This document shows positions 26,885-39,179 of a DNA stretch of 64,000 nt, piece by piece. A program made the position numbers and the translations under genes. Position 1 is the stretch's first letter; every line of letters starts with the position of its first letter. The DNA is taken from the NCBI GenBank assembly GCA_963921825.1, contig OY997589.1, forward strand, positions 81,948,523 through 82,012,522, read 5' to 3'. The notes under the pieces were generated by a model that saw only the letters and a program-made list of their open reading frames with translations, made no database searches and had not been told where the DNA came from. The stretch is from Erodium maritimum. Taxonomy: Eukaryota > Streptophyta > Magnoliopsida > Geraniales > Geraniaceae.

Positions 26885-28800
26885 CTAATTCCTGAATGCC
26901 ATCAATAATGATGAACACCGAAAATGAAGTAGAACTAAATAGAGTATCAAATCACGATATTTTGTTACTACATGAGCATGAGAGGACTCTAAATGGTGAA
27001 TATTTGGAGGGACTTTTAACTTCCATATCTGGCTCCAAAACAATCTATCCCCACCATCCTCTACCCACCACCCTCCGTCTGCCTGAATCTTCCTGTATAC
27101 ATGTCGAACTGAATACCGGCCATCCTTTTCCTTCCCCCAATACCAAACATTGACTTCAGCTCTCAAACTAAGCGGGATCTTACAAATTTCAGCCACATCA
27201 CGCTGCTCAAATAAAGAATATATGAGGTCAACATTCCATTTCGTCCTCCCCGTATGTAATAATCTGCTTACTCACCACCCCTCAACATGCCTCGACACAT
27301 TTTCCAAAAAACACGAGGGTGTCAGCAGCCACGGGTCCCTTACCACCCAAGATTCCTCACCCGAACCAATTCTCCTCCTCAACCCGCCCTTTACTAAGTC
27401 CTGAGCCTCCATAATGCTCCTCCAAATCGGGTTAGCCCTGCAACTCTCCTAGCATGAATAAAATCTGACAAGGGATAGTACTTTGTCTTTATGACCTGAG
27501 CCACTAAATTGTTAGGATACTGCATTAGAAGCCATCCCTGCTTTCCCAATAAGGCGATATTAAAATCCCTCAGATTTTAAAGATGAGCCCACCACTCCTT
27601 TTATGACCACACAATCCTTCCCAATTCCTCCATCTAATACCTGTGTCTGTCTGATTATTATGACACCACCAGTATCTATTCATAATTGTCTCGTTTTCAT
27701 CAATTAAATTACCAGGGAGCAAGTAAACACTCATAGTATAAGTAGCCATTGTCTGAATAACATATTTCAATAAAATCTCTTTACCAGCCTTACTCAGAAG
27801 TAACTCATCCCAGCTACTCAGTCTTCTCTGGATTCGTTCCTTGATAAAATTAAAAGGTCTATATCTGCTTCGCCCTACCACTATTGATAGACCCGGGTAA
27901 GTGCCAACATCATCCACACTATTCATCCCCAAGACCTCCACAATTTTCTCTCTAACCAGCTCCGAAATGTTAGGACTAAATGATACAAAAGATTTCTGCA
28001 CATTTACCTGCTGTCTAGATGCTTTCTCGTACATAGCAAGCAACTCTTTCCACTTCAAAGCTTCAGCAACCGTCGCCCTTCCAAATAGGAAACTATCATC
28101 TACAAAAAACAAATGAGAAATTGAAGGTGCATCCCTCACCACCTTATGGCCATGTACCAAACCGCGACTCTCAAAATTTCTAATCGGCCGTGAAAGCCCT
28201 TCGGCACAGGCTATGAACAAATATGGAGACAAAGGGTCTCCCTGCCATAGACCTCTCTCCGGGACCATTGGTCCCACTCTTCTTCCGTTCGTCGTCACCC
28301 AAAGTCTCGGAGTTCGGACACGCTTCATCACTAAATTTATCCACCTATCACCAAACCCCATTCTACATAAAACCTGCTCCAAAAACTTCCACTCAACACG
28401 ATCGTATGCCTTTCGCATGTCAACTTTTAGGGTCATACGACCTGTTCTTCCTTGTCTAGTGTTCCTCTAGGCATGCAACACCTTCCCCGAAATAATAATA
28501 TTATCAATAATCAGGCGCCTCTGAACAAAAACACTCTATGAGCCTGAGATTACATGTTGCATACATTCCTTCATTCGAAGCTAATCACTTTATAAGTTAC
28601 ATTACAAAGGGCGATAGGTCTGAACTCCTCCATTATGTCCGACCTCTTTGACTTTGGAATCATCACAATGTTCGTATCATTCAAGTTAGAGGGTAACTCT
28701 CCTTATTCAAATGGGCTGGATCTTAATATACATCATAGTCTAGTTCGGACCAAAGTCCTTGCCTCCATTCGTACCTCTCTATATCATCTTAACCCGGACC
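26885..28800 (-). pseudogene. L1-type LINE reverse transcriptase remnant
   Basis: The longest frame (28436-27570, minus) is the palm-thumb part of a non-LTR reverse transcriptase: KVDMRKAYDRVEW (first catalytic Asp), GLWQGDPLSPYLF, FVDDSFLF (the catalytic pair, FVDD instead of the usual FADD) and SKAGKEILLKYVIQTMATY. Upstream, an in-frame TAG at 28467 separates it from TRQGR- and HA-type sequence. Downstream, a frameshift near 27565 leads into recognisable RT-connection sequence (LLGKQGW, NLVAQVIKTKYYP) and then decayed frames to about 26885. No ORF1 or endonuclease is attached. It is the only reverse transcriptase of the LINE type in this window and is clearly dead. Confidence 0.85.
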
Positions 28801-28863
28801 AAAGTCCTACTCTGTACGTGCCATTCGAATAGAGAGATTTCAATATTAACACATGTTTATATA

Positions 28864-30092
28864 GAGGAGAAATCAAATACAAACCATGTCTTAACCTAAA
28901 AACTAGAGAATCAATCTAAGTCATCCATTTTAAGAATGGATGGATGAGATGCAATTGAGTAGTTGACTTGTTGACTGCAAAAAAAAAACAGCACTTTTTA
29001 ATAAGTGGTAATGGCTTTTTAGTAAAACTATCATGTTATATTTTTTAATCAATTCACTAATTAAATTTTTCCCGCTTCGTTTGAACTCCGATTGGCTTCA
29101 AACTTACGCCATTAGTTTTGTTTTTTTAAGAGTTTTAAATCAAGATCAGTCATGAATATATTTTGGAGCACGAAAAAAAAATTATTTCGGTGTTGATTTT
29201 TTTTATAAAAAAAAATCTGGGTAATTTTTATCAACACTTTGCTCTGGATTTATCAACACTTTTACACTGGTTTTATCAACACTTTACACTGGTTTTATCA
29301 CCTCATTTTCCAAAACTGATCACGTTTTTATCACCTCATCGCGTGCTTTTTATGAACACTAGTTTTATCAACACTAAACACTAGGTTTATCATTCAATTA
29401 CGTGTGTTTTAACATCCCCATCACATGGTTTTTTTGAAGCACAATTTTTTTTTATTTCGGGGCTGGTTTTTAAAGAAATTATATCTGGCTAATTTTTATC
29501 AACACTTTGCTCTGGTTTTATCAACACTTTACACTGGTTTTATCAACACTCTACACTGGTTTTATCATCCCATTCTCCAAAACTGATCATGATTAGTTTA
29601 TCACACTTATTATCAAAATTGAACATGGTTTTTATCACCTCAGTACATGTTTTTATCAACATTTAGCATTAATTTGATACCTCCGATATAAAACATTTAT
29701 TAGTGAAGATTTATCAACACTCAACATTTTTTTATCACTCCGAAATACCTTTTTTATTTTCGTGCTTCAAAATATATTCATGATTGATCTTGATTTAAAG
29801 CCCTTGAAAAAATAAAAATATTGGCGCAAGTTTGAAGCTAATCGGAGTTCAAACGAATCGGAAAATATTAAATTAGTGAATTGGTGAAGAAAAAAATGGA
29901 CACTTGTCCACATGGCACCATGCTTTTACAATTATGCCCTTTCTTGTGTGAGAAATGATGAAATTGGCGTGAGTTTGGGTGAAATTGGGGTGGTGATGTG
30001 GCATCATGTGGAACATTGGATGTTAGGTGTGTGTGGCTAGGATTGGTTCTCTAGTTTTTAGGTTAAAAATGGTTTGTAGCCGATTTCACCTC
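28864..30092. mobile_element. Non-autonomous Mutator-like element, copy 2 (inverted relative to copy 1)
   Basis: A 1,229-bp element runs from GAGGAGAAATC to GATTTCACCTC and is flanked by a perfect 10-bp duplication TGTTTATATA (28854-28863 and 30093-30102). Its left arm corresponds to the right arm of copy 1 at 17030-18604 (shared ATGGATGGATGAGATGCAAT and CCCGCTTCGTTTGAACTCCG). Its right arm matches copy 1's left arm (GGACACTTGTCCACATGGCA when inverted). The centre is the inverted form of the same minisatellite, here TTTATCAACACTTTACACTGG. There is no transposase. Confidence 0.88.
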
Positions 30093-30102
30093 TGTTTATA
30101 TA

Positions 30103-30780
30103 ACTGGTTTGGACGTGCAATTAGTGGGTTTTTACTTCTCAATACCGTGAACGAAATGAGCTTTTAGCCCAAGTTCTTGACAAGGAACTGTAGATCAGAT
30201 AGCCCAACAACAAGGACATGGGCTATGGATCCATTTAAGTACCATAGTCTGGGACCGTGAGCCCAATTAAACTGGGCCGGTGTTTGGACTACATTTCCTA
30301 TCCCAAACCTCAAATTTAGAAGATCGGCTTAAATTCTCTCTCATTATTATCTCCCATTCATTTCATCCAAGAAATCTCCTACACTGTAAAAGTTTCTCAT
30401 ATATTGTTCAATGATATGATATTAAAATTGTTCCAATGCAACGATCAAAGCTGTGGAGTATGCAAAAGAGTAACACCTTTGTATAAAAGATTTTCATAAG
30501 ATTATTTTTTGTTTCGGGTTAAAATTAGACTTCATATGAAGCTAAAGTTGATAAGCGAAAAGCATTGAAACATGTTTTATGAGACGCTACATATGCACGA
30601 AGATGTGATCATTTGGTCAAATAAGGATCATCAGATTCTAGTATCACATAGCGTGATTAACTCAATTAAAAATTATGATTTATATTTAAAAACACTTACA
30701 ATTTAGAAGAAGAAGAAAAAACAAAAAATAACTGTTTCCCCTAACGTTCTTTCAAATTTTCAAACACCCGACTTTTCCTA
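30103..30780. other. Gene-free AT-rich spacer
   Basis: AT-rich sequence. No exon, RNA gene or element end was recognised. Confidence 0.45.
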
Positions 30781-30789
30781 AGCCATTTC

Positions 30790-31720
30790 GGCCTTCACCT
30801 ATTATTTTTTTGAGTTGTCTCTCCTCTCCGATCAGCTAGTCTTCATGGATGTTAGAGCACCTCGGTCACTGACATGTGCCCTAACGTTCCGTCTACCGGT
30901 CCAGCACCAAACTACGTGTCGATCAGCCCACTGGGGATCCTGGATCATCTCACGGGGTGGATCCGACTATATATCCAGTGATCGTCGCTTCCTGCCGCAC
31001 GAAATGGTGTATCCCACCCATCCTGACTGATTAGAACCACGATTCCAACCACCACACCTGCAGTTTATATCTGCCCCCAGCACAAGTGGATCTCTGACCT
31101 AGCCGATGTGAATAGAGGAAGCTGAGCACCAATTATGGAAATTCCGGTGTCTATGATCCCGCCATACTCGTAGCACTACCCTCACGGGCAAAGCAATCGA
31201 TCTCGACAAGACCGAATCATTGTCTCTAGTAATGGAGCGAGAGATCACCCATCAGATCTAGGATCATGAGCCGGTCAGGACCGCTGATCTTCCTCGGATG
31301 ATCCTACCAATGGTCGCCAATCCACCATTATGACCGCACTTTTTTCCATCCTACTACGAATGGGATGGAGAATCTTGATTTTTCCAGGGAGCCACAAACG
31401 GCGACCATGCTGTTGAGACTCCGAATGACACTCAATACCCGTCCTTACCAATACACGGGAAGTAGGAACAATCCCTCTACCAAAGCTGAGAGACAACGCG
31501 GTCAAGGGACTAAGAAGCCTCCGGAATCGATACACATGACACGTCGAAAGAACCTCGTTGGCATCCTTCCCCTTCTAGGGCCATGGAACCATAAATCATT
31601 AAGAATTAGTATGATCACCAATATAGAAACTTTTCTTCAGCTTTATGGGATCAATTGGTTCTCTCTGGTCATAAAACTTAGTTGTCACAAGGCCTTCCGA
31701 TGATCTTCTCCACGTAATTG
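30790..31720. mobile_element. GC-rich retroposon-like remnant
   Basis: A GC-rich block with short broken frames on both strands and no conserved motif. Composition matches the LINE ORF1 remnants elsewhere in the window, and flanking DNA is AT-rich. Class and orientation are uncertain. Confidence 0.3.
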
Positions 31721-31829
31721 AAGAAAGGGAATATCCATACAAGCGCTTTCAAGCTCTCTCTCCTTCCATTAGAAGCATCAGCAATTATGTTCCTCCACAA
31801 ATCTTTCATTTAAGTCGATTTCGTCACTT

Positions 31830-32166
31830 CTCCGTTTATCATGGCAGACAATTCAGTGCTCCTGGTTGCGGCCAGATCTTGATTTATGCCCTCGGCTCTA
31901 TCAACGACGTTAATACGACCCCACCGACCCAAGAATAAGGAAAATTGGCCCTCTCCTCCGCCTCCTATTCAACCTCTCATTTCCTCTCCATCGCCGCCTC
32001 TACCCCCAACTCCACCGTCCCCCAAGTTGTCGTCCCGTCCATCACTTCCAGCAACACATGTCATCTTATCCCCACGATTGTCTCTACCGTAGTTTCCAAG
32101 ACTACGAGATTCAATCACGGCAATGGCCATGGTTTTCTTCGCAGTTGTCTCTAGCTCCCGACAGCA

Positions 32167-32202
<36 letters not shown>

Positions 32203-33060
32203 CTGATCGACATACCACCACTAGAGCAGTCGCTTCCTACTCCTGAGTTGTCGCCTTAGCAGCCACCAGCGTTGCCACCACCTCCTTCATCATCAGAGTT
32301 GTTATCGTCCTCGCATCCTCCACCAACAGAGTTTCCACCGCTACCCGCCTCCTTTGCCACCAGATTCGCCGCTCTTGCCTCATGTTTACTCCCTCAATTG
32401 ATTGATGATCATTAACGACCATCGGATGACCGACCCTAGATCAAGAACCAGTCGTGGTGCACCCAATCAATCGAAGATTCTGCGTAAAGATTCCTAAACC
32501 CAACCGCTAGCTTAGGACCTTGACATTCTCGCTCGCAGTCAGGGAAAGTAGAATCAGCAGCTGGTCCTGTTGGCCACTGGTTCGAACTTGGCGCACCACT
32601 CCCATCCGTTGGATCGGGACTCTGTGTGTGGGGATGCATATCTCGCCCTACCAAGGTCAGTGTAAATCTGAAACTCTTGTTTCCTATTTCCTGGTGTTCT
32701 CTCAAGATGCATGTTATCCTATCAAACGCCCCCATATCAGATATCTTGAGCATTTTCAGAACCAGGTAGAAAACGAACCTTGGGCCACCCACAAAACTAC
32801 GACTCAAAGAAATAATCCACTAAATTGTCCCTAGATTAATCGGGCCTCTAGCTATAGGGTTAGCATCTGATACCTACGGGTTAAGGACTTGTGTCTCACC
32901 CTTTTATCCCCTTATTGCTTTAGTTTTTACACTTTCATTTCGTTCTTATTTCTCTATTTAATTGTTTCCCTTATATCCTTTTCGTCTTGCGTCTGTAATT
33001 TCGTTTTATTATCAATAAAGTGTTACCATATGCTAAACAAGAAATCGAAAATCATTATCA
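31830..33060 (+). mobile_element. Retroposon-like remnant with poly-C tract and 3' UTR-like end
   Basis: The left half is CT-rich with proline/serine frames and a 33-base C run (32169-32201). The right end (32880-33060) looks like a plant 3' UTR, with TTTATTATCAATAAAGTG. This is compatible with an ORF1-type retroposon in plus orientation, but no target duplication or domain was found. Confidence 0.35.
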
Positions 33061-33069
33061 TATCAAGTG

Positions 33070-34140
33070 GATCAAATGCCCTATAATTTTTCATTATAGT
33101 TTTGATTATAATATAAATTTCAAAGTTCCGTACACCTAAATTACATGTCAATCGATATCGTACAAGACGATTATCCCACATGAATCTAATCGATTCGCTT
33201 GCCTCTCTACAATATTACTCGTCCAACACAAAACAAAGAGTAACGTGTCGCGTGATAACTGGTTTAACATTTGTCGTCTTACGTTTATGCTTTTTCTTAA
33301 AATATAAATCATCATTAAACTTGATCTAATGATATTTTTTAAACGTGGCCATCATGAATTTTATTAAATATGAAAATACAGTGTCAATACAATCAACGTA
33401 TAATAAAAGGGACAAACTTCCTAGATTTTAGATTATAGTGCAGACCCCCACAAAAAATAGGTGTGTCGACGTTCTAAACTCGACGAAAGGATCTACTTTG
33501 CATCGTAGACTTGCGGTAGGTAACAGAGTTAAGAAAACAAAACAGACGATACAAATTCCCTAAAATTCGATTGTGTCTGGATTGCAGCTTGGGCTATTAG
33601 GCGAACAGAGGGTAATCTTGATTGCTCGTTGGTCTTCCATGTCCTCTGGAACATGGGGGTGTTCCACCCTACGAAGTAGGTTGGGGTACTCCGACTAAGG
33701 TGATGTGGGCCGTTCTTCAGCCTGTTGTCCCATATCTTGCTCGGGGCCTCATATCTCTAGGCAAGACTACTGAGCAGGGTCTACCTGATTTCGACTATCA
33801 ACATATGTTTCAATCACATCAGCGCGTAGATCACCACAACATCGATATATAATGGCTCCCATCTTCAACTCACAGTCGGCGAGCCCGTAGTCTTTTCTTC
33901 TCCTCTTCTTCTTTAACCACCCCACCCCCCCCCCCCCCCCCCGGATGGTAGACAAATTATTATCCTCTGCTATTGTCAGTGGCGCCAATAAAAGTGGATT
34001 AAGAATAGGTAGTGATGAGTGCAAGAGAGACCGAAACCTATGAGAGCCACAAAAACTCAAAATACTGGATATCTTATTACGAGTAGAATACATCTAATGA
34101 TTACTAGTAATTCTTATTCATATAACATATTATAGATTTT
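33070..34140. other. AT-rich spacer with a short GC-rich remnant
   Basis: 33070-33570 is AT-rich spacer. 33580-34000 is a GC-richer remnant that contains an 18-base C run (33925-33942). No coding feature was recognised. Confidence 0.4.
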
Positions 34141-34147
34141 ATTTAAT

Positions 34148-34579
34148 GAGATAATTCCACCTTAGTATCCTAAATTTTTCATGTTTCATTTTGAGTAGTC
34201 TAAATCTTTTTTGTGTCACATCATTACCTAAAGTTTTATTAATTCATTTAAAGTACCCTAAGTCTTTTTTGTGTCACCACAGTACCCTAAACTTTTATTA
34301 ATTCCATTTTAGTACCCGCTGTTAACTTTACCCTAAATTTGGTTGTCAGTGAAGAGTATTATGTTCATTTTACCTATTTTAGATTGAAAATCAGATAAAA
34401 ATTAACAATGGGTACTAAAATAGAATTATTGAAAGTTTAGGATACTGAGGTGACACAAAAAAATTTTAGGGTACTTTAAATAAATTAATAAAAATTCAAG
34501 GTATTGATAGACACAATTTTTTTTTAAATACTTTAAATAAAATATAAAAAAATAGAATATGAAGGCGGAATTACCCTCT
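34148..34579. mobile_element. Foldback MITE with arms of about 165 bp, right end split off by two retroposons
   Basis: The left arm (from GAGATAATTCCACCTT at 34148) pairs with the inverted right arm ending AAGGCGGAATTACCCTC at 34578. Shared inner words are TTTAAAGTACCCTAA, TTGTGTCACC and TTTTAGTACCC. The left flank is TTTAAT (34142-34147). The same TTTAAT is found only at 38402-38407, after the terminal ATTACCCTC is repeated at 38393. The MITE therefore originally ended there, and two retroposons were inserted into its right terminus. Confidence 0.8.
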
Positions 34580-35871
34580 TTTTTTTTTTATCAAAATGAG
34601 GCAATATTATAAATTAAAGATGTTTACAAGACAAGCAAACATTGGAATAATGAAATTGAAATGACATGAAACATAAGAGTAAAAGCGCTCTAGGTATTCT
34701 GTTGTTGTTTGGAGGGGAGTACTACGGTAGCGTCTGATGACACCGATACAGCGAATCCAAACGGGAGGGGAAAGGGTCGAGCAGACCATTGTCAAAGATT
34801 TATTGTGGTAGATTGGGTACTCCCCAGGGTGTCAGCGTGTGTCGTCCTCCCTTGACTGGTAGTAGTAGGGCTCTTAAACGCGGGATTTCTGACCTCTGAG
34901 CTGGTAGGGAAGCACCATCTCGACTTTTGGTGGAACCGCTGCCACCTTACGTTTAGAGGGGCGGTAGAGCCGACTAACCCCCCTCTAGACCTCTTCGGAC
35001 TCGTTCCGCGAGGCGAAGGTGCTTGGAGCCCCCCGCCACCATAAATGATGCACCATCTGAGCATTGATCCGGCCCAACCCAGCCCCAGAAGCAATTGCCC
35101 ACTACAGTACCAACTCGGGCTGCAAGTCCCAACTCCGGTCCAAACCACGACCCAGCCAGAAAACGTGTCCCGTCCCGATCGTAGCCTCCGACCCGCCCCC
35201 CATCTGGATCCGCCCCGGTACGGGCTTCGGCTCGTCCCCTATTTGGGCCCAAATCCGTCCCACCCTAGTCTGCCTCATTGTCAGTCCCACCCGAGACCCA
35301 TGGCCCGACCTTCTCCCTTGACCTAGTCCAGGCCCGTTTCGCCTCAACTACTAGGCCCGACCCAACCGCCCCGTGACCCACCTGAACTTGCGAAACCCTA
35401 CCCGGCTTTCTTCTCCACGTAGCTTCCATCTCCGGCGGTGTCGTCACCGATTGTCCCATCTCCATGCCTGACAAGGTGTTCACTAGGGTGATCGGACCTG
35501 ACGGAACTCGGTCCCCCCATTACGGGTTGGTCCTTATTCCGATCCTCCCTCCCTATCACCACCGGCATATCAATACCCCACCCGAACTCGCTTCGACCGG
35601 TGAATCAAGTCGTGACTTCCGTCGGTACCACCATTGGCGATACATAACGGGGGAGAACATGTTCAGAAGATGGAGAAAACGACAGCCAACCAGCGTCTAT
35701 TAACCCACCGCTACACTCTTCTTCGCTTCCGTGTCGTTGGTGGTCGGAATCAGCTATAGAAATCATCGTCGTCGTTCACCGATTCGCAAATCCCTACTTT
35801 TTTAGAGAAAAAAGAGGATGTAATCTACTCGACTTTATAGTATCCACGAGCTTATGTCTTGATAGATTGAT
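34580..35871 (-). mobile_element. Half-LINE element A: 1.3-kb internally deleted ORF1-only retroposon
   Basis: In minus orientation the tail is at the left (ATTTTGATAAAAAAAAAA when read on the minus strand). The element is flanked by ATTACCCTCT at 34570-34579 and 35872-35881. Its 3' half is homologous to element B and to the elements ending at 52851 and 59184 (shared CAGCGGTTCCACC-, CCGCGTTTA- and CTGTATCGGTGTC-type words). The interior has Arg/Gly/Pro-rich broken frames but no DUF4283 or zinc knuckle. Length is close to the 1,318-bp element at 51534. Confidence 0.75.
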
Positions 35872-35881
35872 ATTACCCTCT

Positions 35882-38389
35882 CTTTTTTATCAAAATGGAT
35901 ATATTATAAATGTTTAGCGGGTGGGTGCATAGTTGCCCCCATTTGAAAACTGAAACAACTTACAATTAAAAGACGAAGCATAAACTGAAAAAACAGGAAA
36001 GTACTGAACAAAAGAAAAAAAAGTGCTCATGATTTCTGGGTTGCCTGGGGTACGAGACTGCTATAGCGTTTGACGACTCCGATACAATATTAGCCAAGCA
36101 GAAGGCAGTGATCGAGCAGATGCAGTGATAGCGGAGATGCTGCTGGTGGACTGTAAACTCCCCCGGGTTGTCAACGTGCGTCGTCCTCCCTTAAATGATA
36201 GTTGTAGGGCACCTAAGCGCGGGATTGCTGACCTCCGAGCTGATAGGGAAGTTTCTTGTCGCCCTTTGGTGGTATCGCTGCCACCCTACGTCCAGAGGGG
36301 TGGTATAGCCAACCAACCCCCCTCTGGACCACCTCGGACTCATTCCGTGAGGCGGGGGTGCTTAGCCCCCCCCCCCCCCCCCCACCGCCGCTGTATGTGA
36401 TGCTCCGTCCGAGTCACTAGAGCCCTTTTATTCTCGTGCCACGTCCTCCCTCTCGAGACGCTTCCGCCCCGATAATGTTAGCACAGGGTGTCGAGGAGCT
36501 CATTCCTCTCTTTCATCATCCTGGACCACAGGAGGTTGACCTGTCTCCCAGCAATTTGCCCCTCGTCCCCGACTGTGCTTGCCCTGAACCTTCGGCCCCT
36601 GAGTGACAAGTGGCCTAGAAGAGTCTGCTACTTTACGCCCCATGTAGGCCCAATTCGTCCCCGGGATCGGCTTCCCATGCTTCGTTTTCTCCATACCTGA
36701 CCGAGGATCAGTCGGGGACCTCAGCGATGGTCCTTTCTGGCCCCGCTCTATCGAACAAGCCGGGAAGAGATGACCCGCACATCTGCAGCCAAAACAGTGG
36801 TCCGGTAGATTTTCATATGTCACAACTAGCAAGGTACATACCCGAGAATCCAGGATACGGAACCATAACTGACTTTGAAGGGGGACTCGCATGTCCACAC
36901 GAACCCTAATACGCATGTAATCCTCCCAGCATAGCCCTTCCTTGTCTACATACACTGCTTGGTATATTCCTATAGCTGATCCCACCCTGAACCTCACTGC
37001 CCTGTTCCAGGCTCCCACCGGAAGGTTTGATACTCTCGCCCAAATAGAGAAATGAGTAAACTGGATATTCGCCGGACGCATGTGTGTCCTGAGATCCGAA
37101 AAGAATACCAGAGAATCCCAGAACGCCCAAGGCTCCCCTTGGAGCACCTTCGCCTTTTCCTTAGCGTTTCGGAAGAAAAACGCTACAATACCCTCCTCTA
37201 GGGGTCTAGCCTCCACCTTTATACCCTAGAGGTCCTCCATCCTAGCCACTAACGACCTCCAATAAAATTTCCGAGTAGTCATTACCTTAGCCGCCAAAGC
37301 AAAGGAGAAATTTGGCCCGCTGCCCACTACCTCCATGTGCGGGACGATGACCTCCTTAATGCACATCGATCTCATTTGCATGTCCAACGCCCCCATAGGT
37401 TCCAAATTATTGAGGTCTGGGATATCCTGCAGGTCATGGCTCCCAGCTGGGCCTCTAGGCACGCGATCCGGTCCGTGCGAAGAGTGGAATCGACCGGACC
37501 CAAACGAGCCACCCTATTCCAGCTCCCCCGTCCGCTGACCCGTGACCCGTTGCCACCTTCGCCTCGACCCAGCCGAAGCCCCCGGTCCCCCATCTGTGAC
37601 TCGATGCTCCGCACCCCCGACCCGCGTCCTGACCCGCGTCCCAGTCTAGCTATCGCCCGGCCCGCCTTTCGCGCATCAGCTATCTGACCAGAATCTCCCC
37701 GGCCCAGACCCGAGGCCCATCAAGGAGGGGACGGGACCCTTACCATTGGTTCGTTCCCCGACCGTCTCTTCCACACCGGTGTCGCCGCCTCCATCTACGA
37801 GTTTGACGCAGATGAAATCACCGCTAGCTCCCCATCACCATCCACGACCGGTCCACAGTGCTTTCCCGGTTCGCAACCCACTTCCTCCTGTACCGTGTTC
37901 CACACGAAAGGCGATCCCATCGACGCTGGAGCTTCCCGCAACCGTCTCACCCGGGGACGAGTGCCCCGAGCCAGCGCCGTCCGCACCAGGCTCATGCGGT
38001 GGTTCGTGACGGTGGCCTGCCCACCATCCTTGCCCTCACCCGACTCACTCCGGCGAACACCCGGTCGTGCCGAGTCCCCCTTCGTCGCCAAGAACGTCAT
38101 GAAGCCCTCCTCCTTACCGGTCTCCGTCACCCGCGGCAACATCGATCCCGGCGATGTGTACGAGGACAACTAGCCCTGCGATCGCGACGATTCGATCTCC
38201 TCCCCCGTCTTCGCTGCATCACCCGTGACTGCCTCCATGCTCGACTCCCGGAGCCATTCCGAAGCATCACCGGACTAACTGGACAGTTTGACTGCCAAAG
38301 TCGTCATTGTTGTTGATTGAGAAATCCCAAAACCCTAAACCCTAGAGGAGAAAAGCGGTTGCGTTGAAATTGATTATGCTTTGCTGATG
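35882..38389 (-). mobile_element. Half-LINE element B: 2.5-kb ORF1-only retroposon
   Basis: A 2,508-bp element lies in minus orientation, with tail TTTTGATAAAAAAGA at the left and 5' end at the right (after CTCCTCTAGGGTTTAGGGTT). It is flanked by the 13-bp GATATTACCCTCT at 35869-35881 and 38390-38402. It carries a 5' leader, an ORF1 with DUF4283 and CCHC knuckle, and a 3' region of about 500 bp. It has no endonuclease or reverse transcriptase. It is nearly the same length as the plus-strand relative at 56668-59184 (2,517 bp). Confidence 0.82.
36500..37462 (-). pseudogene. Half-LINE ORF1: DUF4283 domain plus CCHC zinc knuckle
   Basis: On the minus strand one frame runs from 37462 to a TGA at 36500, interrupted only by a TAG at 37226. 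The first part (to 37229) contains FALAAKVMTTRKFYWRSL. The second has FFFRNAKEKAKVLQGEPWAF, HFSIWARVSNLPVGAW and a basic-acidic VRVDMRVPL, together a typical DUF4283. It is followed by the knuckle CFGCRCAGHLFPAC (CX2CX4HX4C). The remainder is Lys/Gly/Pro-rich. Proteins of this architecture are ORF1 of plant L1 LINEs and bind nucleic acid. A further N-terminal part lies upstream in other frames (38169-37795 and 37614-37372), so frameshifts also occurred. It is much better preserved than any ORF2 in the window. Confidence 0.85.
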
Positions 38390-38402
38390 GATATTACCCT
38401 CT

Positions 38403-39175
38403 TTAATCGCTCATAGATGTGTATATATATTAAGATGTCCTCATATTCAAGATATGATTGTTTGAATAAATGTGTAAGTGTGAGGGGATTAGGTCAAAAG
38501 ATAATGGAACGGTGTTCTTCATCACTTGCATGGTTAGGATAAGGTCTATCACGATCCTTGAATTTTGATTGCTCTTCCATTTTTGTCTCCAAAGAAACCT
38601 TATTAAAAGGCTACTTTCTCCCAATATAGCTAGGAGAATCTCTGCTCCTTTTGACCAAAATAAAGCCTCACTTTCTGTGTTCTGTCCAACTTCATATCAT
38701 ATAATTAATTATATAAAATTTATTAATTACCAATATGCTCTTGTTTGTTCTTAAGAAATATAGCACATTGCTATTAGTCCTTTTTCCTTAACTTACAATT
38801 GAGGTTTGGTGGAGCTACTTGATTCCTTCGGCGGCCTAGTGAGTAAAGGAAAGGTGTGACTAGTATTGAAGCATTCTTTAATTAGCTTGGAGGCCATAAT
38901 TATACTTTAATCGACCCATAATGGAATCAAGTTCGTATTGCTTAAAAGCTGCACATGAAGGTGAAAGCGAAGGCCGCCGTTGAAAGACCATCGTCCTTGA
39001 CTCCTTCGCTTTCATCGTAGACGCATGGGCCAAGGGGGGAGATATTCCGCCGCCGTCGTCATGAGATCGCGAAAACCCTAGTCTAGAGAGGGTCTGCACC
39101 ATTGTATAAATATGTTTGGGATAATTATGCTTGATTTACACATAATTATCTAATAAAAGATTCATTTGTACAACA
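38403..39175. other. Flank of the MITE insertion and AT-rich spacer
   Basis: Mostly AT-rich. A short GC-richer segment at 38930-39100 (with CCGCCGCCGTCGTCATGAG) may be a small retroposon 5' fragment. No gene was recognised. Confidence 0.4.
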
Positions 39176-39179
39176 ACTC

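Noticed and set aside
27570..28436. Reverse transcriptase as part of a defence retron, group II intron or viral integration.
   Set aside because: Motif order and sequence (GLWQGDPLSPYLF, FVDD, KAGKEILLKYVIQ) are those of plant L1 LINEs.
32058..32246. Frame encoding a poly-proline stretch.
   Set aside because: Produced by a 33-base C homopolymer in a retroposon remnant. All three frames give simple sequence.
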